Source: Vulcanimicrobiota bacterium (lineage in GTDB: Bacteria > Vulcanimicrobiota > Vulcanimicrobiia > Vulcanimicrobiales > Vulcanimicrobiaceae). Taken from it: 17,276 nucleotides of DNA. Made by a program: the position numbers and the translations under genes. Under the pieces are notes generated by a model, which did no database searches, had not been told where the DNA came from, and saw only the letters and a list, made by a program, of their open reading frames with translations. Positions within the stretch are counted from its first letter, which is position 1. Each line of letters opens with the position of its first letter. The stretch covers positions 1 to 17,276 of the forward strand of contig JACRUB010000149.1 of NCBI GenBank assembly GCA_014305015.1, read 5' to 3'. This document shows, one piece after another, positions 6,974 through 14,457 of the stretch.

Positions 6974-7750
6974 ATGATGGAGCGGTGGCACAGCGAGAAT
7001 AACCGGGAAGGCATTGGCCTCGCGGCCTCCGTGCTGCTGCATGCTTTGCTCTTTGCATGGCTTTTGCCGCAACTGGCGGCAAGTCACGCGCCGGCCCTCG
7101 AGTCTGTCGAGACGATTTCGTTCGAGAAGATTCAGCACGTCAGCATGCAGCGCGCACACGTTCCGGCGGCGACCAAAGCGACCGTGGTTCTCGCACATGC
7201 CCCGAAAGCCGCTCGCGCTAAGAAGCCGAGCGCCACGCACGCGAACAAGCCTTCACCGCCTCCCTCTGCGAAAAGCCGTAAGGCGAAAACCACGCAGCCG
7301 CCCGGATCGCAAGCCAAACCTGTCACGCTCGCGCAAGACAACGGAACGCCCGCGCCCGACGTTGCAAAACCGGCCGTAACCGCCGCCGCGCCGGCTCGCA
7401 CGCCCGCACCGGTCGCACAAGACCGTCGCGACCAACAACAGAAAGTCGCGGCGGCAACGGGTACGACAAACGGCGGTGGAAACGGTATCTTCCTCAACAC
7501 GGACGCCCAAGCACCCGTTCTGGATGCAAATGCAAGCTCCGAACTCAAGCGCCGCTTTCGCATCAACATTACGCTGACGGTGTTCGTCACCGATGACGGC
7601 AAAACGAAGGACGTCAAATTTAATCCGCCCGCGAGCGCCGATGTCGAAAAGCAAATTCGCGACTTACTCTACTCGGCGCATTGGGACGCAGCTCAATGCG
7701 GCGGCGGAATCGCGTGCGAAGGCCAGGTCACGATCAAACTGTTTCAGTAG
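6974..7750 (+). CDS. TonB-like / energy-transducer-type envelope protein
   Basis: A 258-residue protein with TonB architecture. A cytoplasmic N-terminus is followed by one hydrophobic segment (GLAASVLLHALLFAWLLPQL, about residues 13-33) of the type seen in TonB (ASVxLHxxL). A long Ala/Pro/Lys-rich linker of about 120 residues suited to span the periplasm comes next, then a compact C-terminal domain of about 80 residues (FRINITLTVFVTDDGKTKDVKF). That domain resembles the TonB/TolA C-terminal fold, with DGKxxxV as in the usual DGxVxxV. Two cysteines near the end (CGGGIAC) could form a disulfide. No ExbB, ExbD or outer-membrane receptor gene is adjacent. ATG 6974 has GGAG 9 nt upstream; ATG 6977 and GTG 6959 are alternatives. 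The 3' end overlaps the converging EEP-like ORF by 17 nt. TonB-like is an inference from architecture; TolA-like is possible. Confidence 0.7.
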   Translation: MMERWHSENNREGIGLAASVLLHALLFAWLLPQLAASHAPALESVETISFEKIQHVSMQRAHVPAATKATVVLAHAPKAARAKKPSATHANKPSPPPSAKSRKAKTTQPPGSQAKPVTLAQDNGTPAPDVAKPAVTAAAPARTPAPVAQDRRDQQQKVAAATGTTNGGGNGIFLNTDAQAPVLDANASSELKRRFRINITLTVFVTDDGKTKDVKFNPPASADVEKQIRDLLYSAHWDAAQCGGGIACEGQVTIKLFQ

Positions 7751-8333
7751 CGCGCAGACGCGCGAGAATGGCCCTTCCAATTCCACGGTGCGCCGCCGCG
7801 TCGTCGGCGGCTTCTTCAATCTCAAAGCCACGCGCAAAGATAGACTCATCGTCCACGCCGCGGCATCCCACTCGAATAAAGCCGAGATCAGTTAAGCCGA
7901 TTCGGCTGGCCGGCACGGCGGCGAAAACCAGCGAAGAACCCGCCGTCTGGCGTAACGCGCTTCTGACGTACCGCCACTCGCGAACTCTCCGGTCGCGTTC
8001 CGTGCCGATCTGCGTGGCAACAACGCAGACCTTGTGCGCACCGAATTTCAAATCGACCTCCACCATTCCGCGCCGCTCGAACGGACGCATCGGAGAGAAA
8101 GGCAAGTAGGAGGCACGAATTATTCCGGGGGTAAGCGTAGGTTTCCAAAACACGGCTTGTCCACCGCGATATCCCCATTGCAAAACGAAACGAGTAGCGA
8201 GTGCGAGCGCATCGCCTGCATCAATTTCGCAGACGGCGAAAACATCTGGCTGCGTCCGGCCGATAAATGCGGCCAGCGAACGCGCCGCTCCAGCCCGGCG
8301 TAAACCGTAAGCGCGTACGAAGGCGGTTTTTAC
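7734..8333 (-). CDS. Degenerate endonuclease/exonuclease/phosphatase (EEP)-fold protein with apparently lost start codon
   Basis: About 199 codons directly downstream of arginase resemble a shortened EEP domain. It starts VKTAFVRAYGLRR (compare MKxxTxNVxGLRR), continues SLAAFIGRTQPDVFAVCEID (compare LAxxIxxxxPDVxxLQE), then RRGMVEVDLKFGAHKVCVVATQIG (compare the V-x-T-H-L strand), and ends AAHRGIGRAILARL (compare SDHxPVxAxL). The metal and nucleophile positions are mostly gone: the Asn of NV, the GDFN motif (here FAAVPASR) and the Asp before the final His. The frame has no ATG, GTG or TTG near the expected start. At 8333 the codon is GTA, overlapping the arginase TAA as GTAA, exactly where the other junctions here have GTGA or ATGA. 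The first usable standard start is TTG 8183, leaving a 149-residue fragment. It may be a pseudogene, may use a rare start, or contain a base error. Confidence 0.5.
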   Translation of the reverse strand, partial: VKTAFVRAYGLRRAGAARSLAAFIGRTQPDVFAVCEIDAGDALALATRFVLQWGYRGGQAVFWKPTLTPGIIRASYLPFSPMRPFERRGMVEVDLKFGAHKVCVVATQIGTERDRRVREWRYVRSALRQTAGSSLVFAAVPASRIGLTDLGFIRVGCRGVDDESIFARGFEIEEAADDAAAHRGIGRAILARLRATETV

Positions 8334-9220
8334 AAGATCGATTTTCCGAGACCCGAGAGAATGAGGCCGACGGCCAAAATCGCGGTTTGATTGCGCTGGT
8401 CGAGAATCGGATTGATCTCCACCATCTCGATTGAGCCGAGTGCGCCGGATTCGGCGAGCATCTCCATGATAAGATGCGCCTCGCGATACGAGAGACCACC
8501 TTTGACCGGCGTTCCGGTTCCCGGCGCTTCGCTTGGATCGATCCCATCCATATCAAAGGAAACGTGGACAGACTTTGCATCCCTTCCGGCAATGTCGAGC
8601 GACATCTCCATCACCTTGGTCATCCCGAGCCGGTCGACGTCGGACATCGAGAACGCACGCACGCCGGACTCGCGCAGCAGCGCCTTCTCGCGCGGATCAA
8701 CGTCACGCAACCCGATTTGCACGGTCCGCAGCGGATCCGCGTATCCGTTCTTGAGCGCAAAGAAAAGAGGCATGCCATGGACGTTACCGCTCGTCGATGT
8801 TTCGGGCGAATTGATATCGCTGTGCGCATCGATCCACACAAGGCCCGCCGGCTTGCCGAGCGCCGCTCGCAAACCTTTTAGGGTTCCCATCGCAATGGAG
8901 TGATCGCCGCCCAGGACGATCGGAAAACCGCCTTCACTTACGGCCTTCTCAATGAGCGTTGCGAGCTTGCCGCATACCGCGTCGATGATTGGAAAAAACT
9001 TTGCATCGCTCTCGTTTTCGGCGGCAGACTCACGGTCGGGAACTTGCAAGTTGCCGTGATCTTCGATCTGTTCGATACCTAAGCGCCGCAACCGCTCGTG
9101 CAGCCGCGCATAGCGGACTGCGGAGGGTCCCATGTCGACGCCGCGCCGGCTCGCGCCTAAATCCATGGGAACGCCAATGATATCGACACGCTGGATTTTT
9201 GGCGGAAGAGTGGTGGTCAC
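8330..9220 (-). CDS. rocF: Arginase
   Basis: A 296-residue manganese ureohydrolase that should split arginine into ornithine and urea. The binuclear metal site is complete: GGDHS at 104-108, DAHSDIN at 131-137 and SFDMDGIDP at 221-229. The substrate loop SGNVHGMP (144-151) and the N-terminal DLGASRRGVDMGPSAVR favour true arginase over agmatinase, which normally lacks these. Length matches bacterial arginases (about 300). GTG 9220 is the likely start because family similarity begins about 12 residues in; GGAG touches it directly, so the ribosome binding spacing is unusually short. The gene follows the AI-2E family permease by 16 bp on the same strand and precedes the EEP-like ORF, so the three probably share a transcript. 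No ornithine or urease gene is adjacent. Confidence 0.94.
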   Translation of the reverse strand: MTTTLPPKIQRVDIIGVPMDLGASRRGVDMGPSAVRYARLHERLRRLGIEQIEDHGNLQVPDRESAAENESDAKFFPIIDAVCGKLATLIEKAVSEGGFPIVLGGDHSIAMGTLKGLRAALGKPAGLVWIDAHSDINSPETSTSGNVHGMPLFFALKNGYADPLRTVQIGLRDVDPREKALLRESGVRAFSMSDVDRLGMTKVMEMSLDIAGRDAKSVHVSFDMDGIDPSEAPGTGTPVKGGLSYREAHLIMEMLAESGALGSIEMVEINPILDQRNQTAILAVGLILSGLGKSIL

Positions 9221-9236
9221 TCCGGGGCGCTTCGCG

Positions 9237-10397
9237 TTAGGACGATGCCTCGCCTACGGCAAGCTCCGTCTCTTCGCGCGGCGCCTCCGTCAGCGCTGGT
9301 TGCGCCTCTTCCAAACTCACCTTTTGCGGCATGATGTGCGCAACGAGGACACGCAACATGCCGGCCACGGGGATGGCAATAAACATGCCGACGATGCCCA
9401 TCATGTCGCCGCCGATTAAAATCGCAAGAATCACCGTGAGGGGGCTCAGCGAGACGGTCTTACTCACGAGCACCGGTGCGATGAAATGGCCTTCGACTTC
9501 AAAGATCAAAATAAACAAAACTGCAACGATCGCCGAGTGTGCAGCTCCGCCAGTAACGAACGCCAAGATCACCGCTGGAATGAACGTAACGACTGCGCCG
9601 ACGTACGGAATGATATCCAAGATCGCAGCAGCAAAGCCAATGATGAATGCATACGGCACATGAAGTGCCAGCAGCATGCCGGTAATGAGAATGCCCACCG
9701 TTGCGCCGACGAGCAACTGCCCGCGAATGAAGCCGCCGATTACCTCGTCCAACTCGGTGAGGATACCTAAACTATTCTCGCGGCGTTTCTGCGGAATAAG
9801 CGCAACGAAATATCGCTTGAGGTCTTCTGAATCCAGCAAGATGTACGCCGAGAGCACCGGCACGATCACGAGCGTTGCAAGAACCGTTAACGTGCCGGCC
9901 AGCATCGAGAGTGCGCTCAAGGTAGCATCGTAGCGGTGCGTCTTAAACCAGTTACTCAAATCGACCGGCATGCTCGCAATCGATGCCCGCATCCAATCCG
10001 GAATCCGTGCGAGCCAGGCTTCGTGCGGGTTCATCATGTTGTTTTGGATGATGTTGACGAAGTGCGGGTAGCTCTTGACGATTTGCGTGACCTCATTCGT
10101 GATGGCCGGCAGAACCACGCTAAGTAAGACCGCCATCACCAAGAAGAGGCAAAGATAGACAATCAGGATTGCTGCGATTAGCGGCAGCCGCGCGTTGAAA
10201 AAACGGACCGCCGGATACAGGACGTAGGCCACAAAGATGGCCAGAATAATGATAATGGTGATGGATTCGATGCGCGCCAGAAAGTCCAGAATGCCGCCCA
10301 ATACGTAGGCGGCAACGACCACAAGCAAGAGCACTTTGAGCCAGTAGGTCACGCGCTCTTCGGTGAACCACTGGTAGACTTTTGGCTTCTGCTGCAT
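9237..10397 (-). CDS. AI-2E family transporter (UPF0118/PF01594)
   Basis: A 386-residue polytopic membrane protein of the AI-2E exporter superfamily, whose members include the E. coli TqsA autoinducer-2 exporter and sodium/proton antiporters; the substrate cannot be told from sequence. Hydrophobic segments near the N-terminus (WLKVLLLVVVAAYVLGGI, ITIIIILAIFVAYVLYP, IAAILIVYLCLFLVMAVLL) are followed by a large hydrophilic loop. The conserved C-terminal half then shows GGFIRGQLLVGATVGILITG, AAILDIIPYVGAVVTFIPAV and an ending typical of the family (GGDMMGIVGMFIAIPVAGMLRVL). I prefer ATG 10397, since GGTAG precedes it; GTG 10415 would add six residues. An acidic tail of about 28 residues closes the protein. 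The gene appears to begin an operon with arginase. Autoinducer-2 transport should not be assumed. Confidence 0.9.
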   Translation of the reverse strand: MQQKPKVYQWFTEERVTYWLKVLLLVVVAAYVLGGILDFLARIESITIIIILAIFVAYVLYPAVRFFNARLPLIAAILIVYLCLFLVMAVLLSVVLPAITNEVTQIVKSYPHFVNIIQNNMMNPHEAWLARIPDWMRASIASMPVDLSNWFKTHRYDATLSALSMLAGTLTVLATLVIVPVLSAYILLDSEDLKRYFVALIPQKRRENSLGILTELDEVIGGFIRGQLLVGATVGILITGMLLALHVPYAFIIGFAAAILDIIPYVGAVVTFIPAVILAFVTGGAAHSAIVAVLFILIFEVEGHFIAPVLVSKTVSLSPLTVILAILIGGDMMGIVGMFIAIPVAGMLRVLVAHIMPQKVSLEEAQPALTEAPREETELAVGEASS

Positions 10398-10451
10398 TGT
10401 GCTACCTATACCCACTCTGAGAGCAAGCGCTTTTTTGGACCCCCGCCGGTC

Positions 10452-10928
10452 CTATTCCGCCGCTTCCAAACCGCGTGCCTCCGCCGCACGAGAGGGCCAA
10501 ATCTTTTTTATCGCGGCCGTGAATACGTTGGCTGCAATTGTCGTCGGGCGCTTAAGCGCCTTCCAGTACCACTGATCGAGATAGCCGTCGTCTAGATCCA
10601 GGATAAACATGAAGAGTCGCTGTCGCTGCGGGAGCGTCCGGCTCCATTCGCGTGCGCGGTCCAAACCATCGGGCGCGGCGAGTGCGATGGCTCGAAAGAC
10701 GTCATCGTCGCCCAGCGCGTTTGCGACAATCTTTGTGAAATCGCGATAGCGCAACCCGAGCTCGCGCAACAACGAGCGGTCTACCGGGCTTTGGCCGTAC
10801 AGATAGCCGCCCAGCGTCCCTGCAATCGCGGCCCGTGTCTTGTCGATGAGGCGCGGCAACCACTTGATGCCGCCGAGCTCCTCGTTCCAGCGGCGCGGCG
10901 CCTGTGCCCTCAAATCCCGAACATCCAT
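10452..10928 (-). CDS. DUF5069 domain-containing protein
   Basis: A 158-residue soluble protein that I recognise as DUF5069-like. It opens MDVRDLRAQAPRRWNEELGG and continues IKWLPRLIDKTRAAIAGTLG, with YLYGQSPVDRSLL shortly after; an LRxPxxxLGGIxWLPRxxDKxRA core is the family hallmark. The function is unknown to me. ATG 10928 is chosen because family similarity starts there and GAAGG lies 9 nt upstream; the frame is open back to 11060, but that part overlaps the divergent lipoprotein gene. The second half (helical, with FMFILDLDDGYLDQWYW) is not a domain I recognise. It lies 54 bp upstream of the AI-2E transporter on the same strand and diverges from the transporter lipoprotein gene, with 54 bp between their starts. 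Confidence 0.8.
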   Translation of the reverse strand: MDVRDLRAQAPRRWNEELGGIKWLPRLIDKTRAAIAGTLGGYLYGQSPVDRSLLRELGLRYRDFTKIVANALGDDDVFRAIALAAPDGLDRAREWSRTLPQRQRLFMFILDLDDGYLDQWYWKALKRPTTIAANVFTAAIKKIWPSRAAEARGLEAAE

Positions 10929-10982
10929 GCACGCCAACCTTCGCGAGAGGGCGGCCACCTTCCGGGGCCGTAACCTGCCGCG

Positions 10983-12011
10983 ATGAAGAACGCAGTTTAT
11001 TTCAGTATTTTGCTTGCGGCCCTCGCCGCAGCTATGGCCGGGTGTGCGCACCGGGCTCAAACCACATCGGCACCCGGAGCTTTGAGCCTCGGTATGGTGA
11101 CCGATGTAGGCGGGTTAGGCGACCGGTCGTTCAACGATTCGGCCCACGCGGGACTGCTGCAGGCTCAATCGCAATTGGGAGCGCGCATTCAAGTCTTGCA
11201 GTCCAAATCTGCGGCAGATTATCAGCCGAACTTGCAAGCGCCCACCAATCAGCACTTTGATGAGATTTATGCCATCGGGTTTTTGATGAACAAAGATCTC
11301 GATCAAATGGCCAAGGCCAATCCCAAACAAAACTATGCCATTATCGATGCCGTCGTCGACGACCCGAACGTTGCCTCCATTACCTTTAAAGAAGAAGACG
11401 GCTCGTTCTTGGCCGGTGCGCTCGCCGCGATGGTTTCAAAAACGCACACTATCGCGTTTCTCGGCGGCCAGGATATCCCGCTGCTGCGCAAGTTTGAAGC
11501 AGGTTTTACCGCCGGCGCACACGAGATCGATCCCAAGACGAACGTCCAAGTAAAATACGCCGGCTCGTTCGAAGATGCGGGCGCCGGCAAAGAACTTGCA
11601 AACCTGCTCTTTGACTCTGGCGCCGATATCATTTTTGCGGCCGCCGGCAAAGCGGGGCTCGGCGCCATTGAGTCAGTTAAATCGCGCCCCGGCAAGTTCA
11701 TCATCGGCGTCGATTCGAATCAAGACGGACTCGCTCCGGGTAAAATTTTAACGAGCATGGTCAAGCGCGTCGACGTCGGCGTCTTCCGTACCGCGCAAGC
11801 GGCAAAGAATAAAACGCCGCTGCACGGCCATCTCATCTTAGGACTCAAGGACAACGGTATTTCGCTGACCGACTTTCAGTACACCAAGAACGACGTGACG
11901 CCTGCCATGATGAAGAAACTCGATGCCATTAAGGCCGCGATCATTGCCGGTAAAATCGCTCCACCTGCAACGCGAGAAGATCTCGCCACCTTCAAACCGG
12001 TCGCGATCTGA
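10983..12011 (+). CDS. BMP family (PnrA-like) nucleoside-binding lipoprotein
   Basis: A 342-residue substrate-binding lipoprotein of the BMP/Med family (the Treponema PnrA purine nucleoside receptor type). The signal peptide is short and hydrophobic, ending in the lipobox MAGC with Cys21 as the lipidated residue. The mature protein shows DVGGLGDRSFNDSAHAGLLQA (the family GxxDxSFNxxxxxG), FKEEDGSFLAGALAAMVSKT (the conserved EExxFLAG), KYAGSFEDAGAGKELA and GVDSNQDGLAPGKILTSMVKRVD, which are ligand-site and hinge segments. Its role is to capture a nucleoside-like solute for the ABC importer encoded next. The stop overlaps the ATPase gene as CTGA. The short gap to the divergent DUF5069 gene must hold the promoter; I see no clear -35/-10 pair in it. 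Typical length is about 340-360. Confidence 0.93.
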   Translation: MKNAVYFSILLAALAAAMAGCAHRAQTTSAPGALSLGMVTDVGGLGDRSFNDSAHAGLLQAQSQLGARIQVLQSKSAADYQPNLQAPTNQHFDEIYAIGFLMNKDLDQMAKANPKQNYAIIDAVVDDPNVASITFKEEDGSFLAGALAAMVSKTHTIAFLGGQDIPLLRKFEAGFTAGAHEIDPKTNVQVKYAGSFEDAGAGKELANLLFDSGADIIFAAAGKAGLGAIESVKSRPGKFIIGVDSNQDGLAPGKILTSMVKRVDVGVFRTAQAAKNKTPLHGHLILGLKDNGISLTDFQYTKNDVTPAMMKKLDAIKAAIIAGKIAPPATREDLATFKPVAI

Positions 12012-13438
12012 ATCAAGGCAGCACGCTCGCGCTCTCGCTGCGCGGCATACGCAAGACCTATCCGGGCGTCGTGGCTGTCGACGGCGTCGATCTCGATTTA
12101 TACGCGGGCGAGATTCACGCCCTGGTCGGTGAGAACGGCGCCGGAAAAAGTACGCTTGCGAACATTGCCTTCGGCACCGTAAAACCGGATGCGGGGACGG
12201 TACAAGCCTCCGGAACGATCGGGCTTGTCCATCAACACTTCGAACTGGTCGGCCGTTTGCGCGTTTGGCAAAATATTTTGCTCGGACGCGAGCCGCGCCG
12301 TGGATTGGTAATCGATGCTGCGGGCGCTAAAGCGCGTGTGCTGCAACTCGCAAGTGACAACGGACTGGAGATCGATCCAGACGCGTTCGTAGAAGATTTA
12401 CCAATCGGTATTCAGCAACGTGTTGAATTGCTGCGCGAACTCCAGCGCGAACCGAGCGTCTTATTACTCGATGAACCGACGGCGGCACTTGCACCCGCGG
12501 AGATTGCCTCGTTCTTTACGACCATCACACATCTTGCCGAACGTGGCACTGCGATCATGATCGTCACGCACAAACTGCAAGAGGTCATCAGCTATAGCGT
12601 GCGCACGAGCGTTATGCGTCACGGAAAGATCGTGGGCTCGATGCTAACCGCCTCAACCACGCTCGACGACATTGCGCGCGAGATGGTAGGCGGCGAGATT
12701 CCGGCGGTTGCAGACCGCGCGCCCACGACACCCCGGCCGTGTCTGTCGGTTCGTGATTTTAGCGCAGGCAGCGGCTCGAACCGAGTAACCGAGGTCTCGT
12801 TCGACGTGCAGGGCGGGGAGATCGTCGGAGTGGCCGGCGTTGAAGGAAATGGTCAATCACCGCTCGCCGATGCACTTGCCGGAGTCGCAACCTATACGGG
12901 CACCCTGACGATTTCGAGTTCGAAAAAACGGCCCGGCGTCATACCGCAAGACCGCCACCGTGAAGCGCTGGTTATGCCGTGGTCGATCGTCGAGAACGCA
13001 ATCCTGGGACGGCAACATGATCCCGGCGTTCAGAAAGGCGCACTGCTCGACCGCAAAGTAGCGCGCGCCGATGCCGAATCGATTGTTGAACGTCTCGACG
13101 TTCGAGCCGCATCAGTCGACGTACCGATCAAAACGCTCTCGGGCGGCAATCAACAGAAGGTCGTCGTCGGCCGTGCGCTCCTTGGCGAACCGGATTTGGT
13201 ACTCGCGTATCAGCCGACGCGCGGCATCGATGTCGGCGCGGCCGCCCTCGTGCAATCGCGCTTGATGGAAGCACGTAATGCCGGTGCAGCCGTTTTGCTT
13301 GTCTCTTTCGAACTGGACGAAATCCTGACGCTTGCGGATCGAATTCTTGTGCTGTATCGCGGCAATATCGTCGGCACGTTCGACCGCGCAGAAATCGATC
13401 GCGCACAAATCGGCCGCTTGATGGCCGGCTCGAAATGA
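12008..13438 (+). CDS. Nucleoside-type ABC transporter, double ATP-binding protein (CTG start)
   Basis: An ABC ATPase with two nucleotide-binding halves, as in YufO-like and ribose-importer ATPases. The N-terminus reads LRGIRKTYPGVVAVDGVDL, the usual first strand of the family, yet no ATG, GTG or TTG occurs between the in-frame stop at 11951 and GTG 12071, which lies after that strand. CTG 12008 overlaps the lipoprotein stop as CTGA and gives about 476 residues. First half: Walker A GENGAGKST (about 41-49), Q-loop VHQHFELV, signature LPIGIQQRVE and Walker B VLLLDEPTAAL. Second half: degenerate Walker A GVEGNGQSPL without Lys, typical of this family, then LSGGNQQKVVVGRALL and LVLAYQPTRGID. It is shorter than the usual 500-520 residues, mainly before the second signature. 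The permease start overlaps as ATGA. Confidence 0.9.
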   Translation: MNQGSTLALSLRGIRKTYPGVVAVDGVDLDLYAGEIHALVGENGAGKSTLANIAFGTVKPDAGTVQASGTIGLVHQHFELVGRLRVWQNILLGREPRRGLVIDAAGAKARVLQLASDNGLEIDPDAFVEDLPIGIQQRVELLRELQREPSVLLLDEPTAALAPAEIASFFTTITHLAERGTAIMIVTHKLQEVISYSVRTSVMRHGKIVGSMLTASTTLDDIAREMVGGEIPAVADRAPTTPRPCLSVRDFSAGSGSNRVTEVSFDVQGGEIVGVAGVEGNGQSPLADALAGVATYTGTLTISSSKKRPGVIPQDRHREALVMPWSIVENAILGRQHDPGVQKGALLDRKVARADAESIVERLDVRAASVDVPIKTLSGGNQQKVVVGRALLGEPDLVLAYQPTRGIDVGAAALVQSRLMEARNAGAAVLLVSFELDEILTLADRILVLYRGNIVGTFDRAEIDRAQIGRLMAGSK

Positions 13439-14457
13439 ACGCGCGCCGTTTGCTTGCCGGCCCGCTCGGTGCAATTCTACTTGCGCTCGTACTCATGGCC
13501 GCTGCGATGCTTGTTGCGGGTGTCAGCCCGGTTGACGGCTTCGCCGCGCTCTTTGCCGGCGCGCTCGGCGGACCGAATCAGATCGCGGAAACGCTCGTGC
13601 AAACTACTGCACTGCTCTTCCCCGCGCTCGGTATTTGCCTGGCGTTTCGCGCGGGACTCTTCAACATCGGCGCGGAGGGCCAGTTGCTCATCGGCGGACT
13701 GTTTGCGGGCGCCGTCGGCTCCCACTACGCGATGCCCGCCATCGTCGCGTTTTTCGTCTTACTTCTTTGCGGCTTCGTCGGTGGAGGACTCTGGGGCGGC
13801 ATTGCGGGCGTAATGCGCGCAAAATTCGGCGCAAATGAAATCATCTCTACGTTGATGCTCAATTTCGTTGCGGTCTTCTTCGCAAGTTACCTTGTTGTTG
13901 GTCCCTTGAGAAGTCCGCTAGCGACCGGAGCTGAAACCGCGCCGCTTCCGCCCTCGGAATGGCTGCCGATTCTTATTCCAAACAGCCGCCTCTCGATTGC
14001 GCTCCTCGTTGCAATTGCGCTTGCCATCCTGCTGCGATTCGTGTTCTCAAAAACGGTTTTCGGTTACGATTTGCGCGCGGCGGGCGAAGCCCCGGAAGCT
14101 GCGCGCCGTAACGGCGTGAACATGGCGCGCATGAACGTGCTCGCGATGACCCTCTCGGGCGCAATTGCCGGCATCGGCGGCGCGACGATTGTTACGGGCG
14201 TGCTGCATCGATTCAATACACAACTCAGCCCTGGATACGGGTATACCGCAATCGCGGTCGCTTTGGTCGGCGATCTCGATCCGCTTTGGATTTGCGTCGC
14301 CGCGTTCGGCTTTGGAATTCTAGAAGCGGGGGGTCTAGCGATGCAAGCTTCCGCGCAAGTACCAAAGGATGCCATCCGCGTTATCGAAGGATTGGTCATC
14401 GTGGTGCTTGCGGCACGCCGCTTTGTCGCCACGCAAACGGAGAAAACAACCGCATGA
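13435..14457 (+). CDS. Nucleoside-type ABC transporter permease (first subunit)
   Basis: A 340-residue BPD_transp_2-type inner-membrane permease (YufP/NupP-like). Multiple hydrophobic helices cover the chain. Characteristic stretches are LCLAFRAGLFNIGAEGQLLIGGL-like (here ICLAFRAGLFNIGAEGQ) about residues 65-85, KFGANEIISTLMLNF near 128-142, and YDLRAAGEAPEAARRNG near 208-224, the cytoplasmic loop thought to contact the ATPase. GYGYTAIAVALVGDLDPLW marks the last third. Starts at ATG 13435 within an ATGA overlap with the ATPase gene and ends in an ATGA overlap with the second permease, so the importer subunits are translationally coupled. It should form the transmembrane channel with the next gene product. 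The nucleoside substrate is inferred from family and from the BMP-type partner. Confidence 0.93.
   Translation: MNARRLLAGPLGAILLALVLMAAAMLVAGVSPVDGFAALFAGALGGPNQIAETLVQTTALLFPALGICLAFRAGLFNIGAEGQLLIGGLFAGAVGSHYAMPAIVAFFVLLLCGFVGGGLWGGIAGVMRAKFGANEIISTLMLNFVAVFFASYLVVGPLRSPLATGAETAPLPPSEWLPILIPNSRLSIALLVAIALAILLRFVFSKTVFGYDLRAAGEAPEAARRNGVNMARMNVLAMTLSGAIAGIGGATIVTGVLHRFNTQLSPGYGYTAIAVALVGDLDPLWICVAAFGFGILEAGGLAMQASAQVPKDAIRVIEGLVIVVLAARRFVATQTEKTTA

Noticed and set aside
8221..8592. A - strand 123-codon frame bridging arginase and the EEP-like ORF
   Set aside because: It is a different frame from both and reads as Arg-rich noise; the EEP similarity lies in the frame ending at 7734.
8330..9220. 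Agmatinase instead of arginase
   Set aside because: The SGNVHGMP loop and the DLGASRRGVDMGP start are arginase features.
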